From positions 31,567,540 through 31,631,539 of the forward strand of contig OX463839.1 of NCBI GenBank assembly GCA_949825065.1: a DNA stretch of 64,000 nt, in the 5' to 3' direction. This document shows positions 61,764-64,000 of the stretch, piece after piece. Position 1 is the stretch's first letter. The number at the start of each line of letters is the position of its first letter. Source of the stretch: Odontocerum albicorne (taxonomy: Eukaryota > Arthropoda > Insecta > Trichoptera > Odontoceridae). Under the pieces are notes generated by a model. The model was not told the origin of the DNA and ran no database searches. It saw only the letters and a program-made list of their open reading frames with translations. The translations under genes were made by a program, and so were the position numbers.

Positions 61764-63508
61764 GTATTGAATTCAAATAAAAAATTTCTTTGATAAGACA
61801 AATGAAATTTTTGTGGCAAAATCAACAAATGGGATAGTTCATATTCTTGAAGAAGTGATATGACTGTTAGTAATCTTGAAGAAATGATATATAAATTGAT
61901 AACTTGCAACAGTATTGTGAATACATCCCATCAAGGGTTGATTGTTTTATTATTGTAATAAGGCACCTAATTTGGGTCATTAAATTCACGAATAAGTTCT
62001 GAAATTTAAATCTAAACTAAATAATGTATTCAATAATTAGTTTGTTAAAAGTCGTTGCATTTGTGACGCAATCTCGGATATTTAGACAGAAATCAGTACA
62101 TAAGGGTGCCATTGCAGGCAGTACCTGTATCTGGGCCAAGTGAAAAGCATGGGCATTGCAATCAATTTTCTGGATATGGCTTGTGTGAAATTGGATATTC
62201 AATAAAAGCAATATTTAAAAAAAAAAGCTATATTCTCATGTTTTTTTTGTCCAGAAACAATGTTTTATTTAAGGTTTTCCCTTGTCTTAGTAGACACTGG
62301 TATTGAGGCTTAAAGAATATGGTCTGAAAGATTTCATATAGAAAACCCTAAGGCTTTTGAAGCCGCAGTTGTAAGCATCCATAAATTCAAGTGAAATATT
62401 TTAGTGCTGTCCAAGGGTAAGTAATTATGTTTCTCGAGTGCATATAACGGCAATATGCAACTTGCAAAGATGTGGAGAGCTTTCTGTGATGAAATTAAAA
62501 AAAAGAGTTCATGAGGCTATTATAGACATTTGTTGTATTTAATATCTGAAAAAAATTGCTAGAAATTTTTATTACAAATCCAATTTTTCACTCCATGGTG
62601 ATATTAAGTAAAGATTGATTGGATGAAATATTATTGATTGTATAAGGTATCATTTAAGACTAAACTGAATTGGAAAATGAATAGATAGACAATACAATAA
62701 ATTGAAGTGTAAAATTTGTTTCATTTTGGTAGCATTAAAGAATTGCAAATGCTAAATTGTGCAATAAAACATGCCTAACCATAAATGTAAGATTTTTTTT
62801 CATTATCAGCACTTCTGATGTTCAGTTAAGGTGACTGCAGTCATATCAACTTCCTTTGTGTTGACAGCATGCCAGTACAACTGCTAAATGCTGGTATACT
62901 GTGGCAATTACATTGGAAAGTCCCGGATCTGCATATTTTCATATCTTAAATTTTATCATTATTTTAGTGTAATTCAGATTACAAGTTTTGCTGCATATAT
63001 ATTTTTCACTATTGATAGTTGTGAAGTTTGCAAAAGCAAGCTCCATTGGGAATCCACCCTTACTTTTTTGTAGTACGCAATAACTAAACAAATGAGCAAA
63101 GCATATGTGTATTAATCAAGAGTATGATTGTCAACCTAGAGATGATACACAATATGCACATATAACCTGGGCGTAATGTAATACGAGTAGAGTATGCTCA
63201 TGTAACTTTTGAGATTTATCGATTGAATTGGAAAATATAACTGAAAGATTTCCATACTGTCTAGGAGTAAATAAATTTAATATCAATTTATTGCTCTGAA
63301 ATCTATTTGTTTCTCTATTCAGAAGCTGTGAATAAGTAAAATTAATCGAGATAGGTTTTACAATTCCATAATGTATAAACTTGTATGTAAGTATTCTAGT
63401 GGGTGGTTTCAAGTTCCATTCCCAATGGTACCAAAAAAATAAACCCCAGAGGTCCCAGTTTCATTGAAGAATTTGTCTTAATAATACTCGCATGCGTTAG
63501 ATGTGTTA
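61764..63508. other. 3' flanking noncoding DNA
   Basis: AT-rich, only short frames without recognisable homology, apart from the repeat fragment at 62888. Confidence 0.5.
62888..62945. repeat. Repeat fragment related to the pogo-like MITE
   Basis: GGCAATTACATTGGAAAGTC followed by CCGGATCTGCATATTTTCATATC matches 63698-63740 (GGCAATTACATTAGGAAGTC, then CTGGATCCACATTTTCGTATC). Confidence 0.7.
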
Positions 63509-63840
63509 CAGTAAAGCGCTGATTAACCATAGCAATCAGGGGACACTCAAACCTGGATAATTGAAAAGCGCAGTTAATCCAAATTAAGATTTATAGAGTT
63601 AAATATTTTAAGAGTTGAAATGCTAGATGCGTTTTGGTACACAACAAGCTTTTTCTATGTTGGACAGATACAATCATTATATACAGGTATTACACCGCGG
63701 CAATTACATTAGGAAGTCCTGGATCCACATTTTCGTATCAGTGTGCATGTGGGGAAACCGCCAACTTATTAATGTTAGTATAATGTAAATTGATTTTATG
63801 AGTTTGAGCCCTGGATAATCAGATATTCGGCGCTTTACTG
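63509..63840. mobile_element. pogo/Tigger-like MITE
   Basis: It is flanked by TA (63507-63508 and 63841-63842). Ends CAGTAAAGCGCTGATTA and, inverted, CAGTAAAGCGCCGAATA start with CAGT as pogo-type elements do. 332 bp, noncoding. An internal copy of AAGCGCAGTTAATCC lies at 63567. Confidence 0.7.
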
Positions 63841-63842
63841 TA

Positions 63843-64000
63843 TTTCCAACTTGTGCAATTGTGTTGCCTACTCCAGTAGTTGTTAATCTAGACTCCAATT
63901 ACTGGAATCAGACAATTCAACATGTCCATATCATCAATTCGTATATGCCCAGGGGTACCATACTAATGTGTGAATGTAGGATACAATTTTTTTATCTTTG
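63843..64000. other. Window edge, nothing supported
   Basis: No feature seen. Confidence 0.4.

Noticed and set aside
63131..63412. 93-codon minus-strand frame
   Set aside because: No homology recognised, AT-rich composition, no splice support.

Overview
This window is nuclear DNA from an AT-rich, intron-rich insect genome. Three host genes can be read by splicing. All three are typical animal genes, and the mobile DNA is of the kind common in insects: many IS630-Tc1-mariner elements, a piggyBac element, TTAA-flanked MITEs and tRNA-derived SINEs. I cannot fix the insect order from sequence alone; a lepidopteran or hemipteran would fit. No prokaryotic operon, CRISPR array or viral gene was seen.

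Layout. (1) 1-27,867, plus strand: the 3' three quarters of a lipin phosphatidate phosphatase gene. Twelve coding exons are shared, followed by two alternative last exons (21,245-21,317 and 27,693-27,867). Every junction keeps phase, giving 864 or 898 residues inside the window; the N-terminal N-LIP part lies upstream of base 1. The introns hold seven mariner-type elements, a hAT-like MITE, a foldback repeat, SINEs, a LINE relic and a 0.67-kb compound microsatellite. (2) 30,371-31,671: a DD41D transposon between genes. (3) 32,104-36,096, minus strand: a complete three-exon MRT4 (ribosome assembly factor) gene of 239 residues. (4) about 37.6-46.8 kb: a long stretch with no coding sequence that I can support, with candidate noncoding first exons and a CpG-rich promoter-like zone at 46.0-46.8 kb. 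(5) 46,787-59,694, plus strand: a complete 14-3-3 zeta gene of 247 residues with a pair of mutually exclusive exons. Its first large intron carries a mariner, a complete piggyBac element, a TTAA MITE and another mariner. (6) 59.7-64.0 kb: 3' flank with a second, inverted TTAA MITE and a pogo-like MITE.

The three genes are unrelated in function: phospholipid/triglyceride synthesis, 60S ribosome assembly, and phosphoprotein binding. Their closeness is simply local gene order. No new multi-gene system was found. The most unusual signals are: a duplicated FxxFxYWR(E/D)P motif lying in frame beyond the lipin stop codon, with mostly synonymous or conservative differences; duplicated lipin terminal exons; an apparently intact piggyBac with three copies of a TGTACAC-N4-GTGTACA palindrome; and a pair of TTAA MITEs whose 47-bp hairpin core is flipped relative to the rest of the element. 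Ten mariner-superfamily copies from at least eight lineages sit in 52 kb, and every one has a broken reading frame; only the piggyBac transposase frame is open from end to end.
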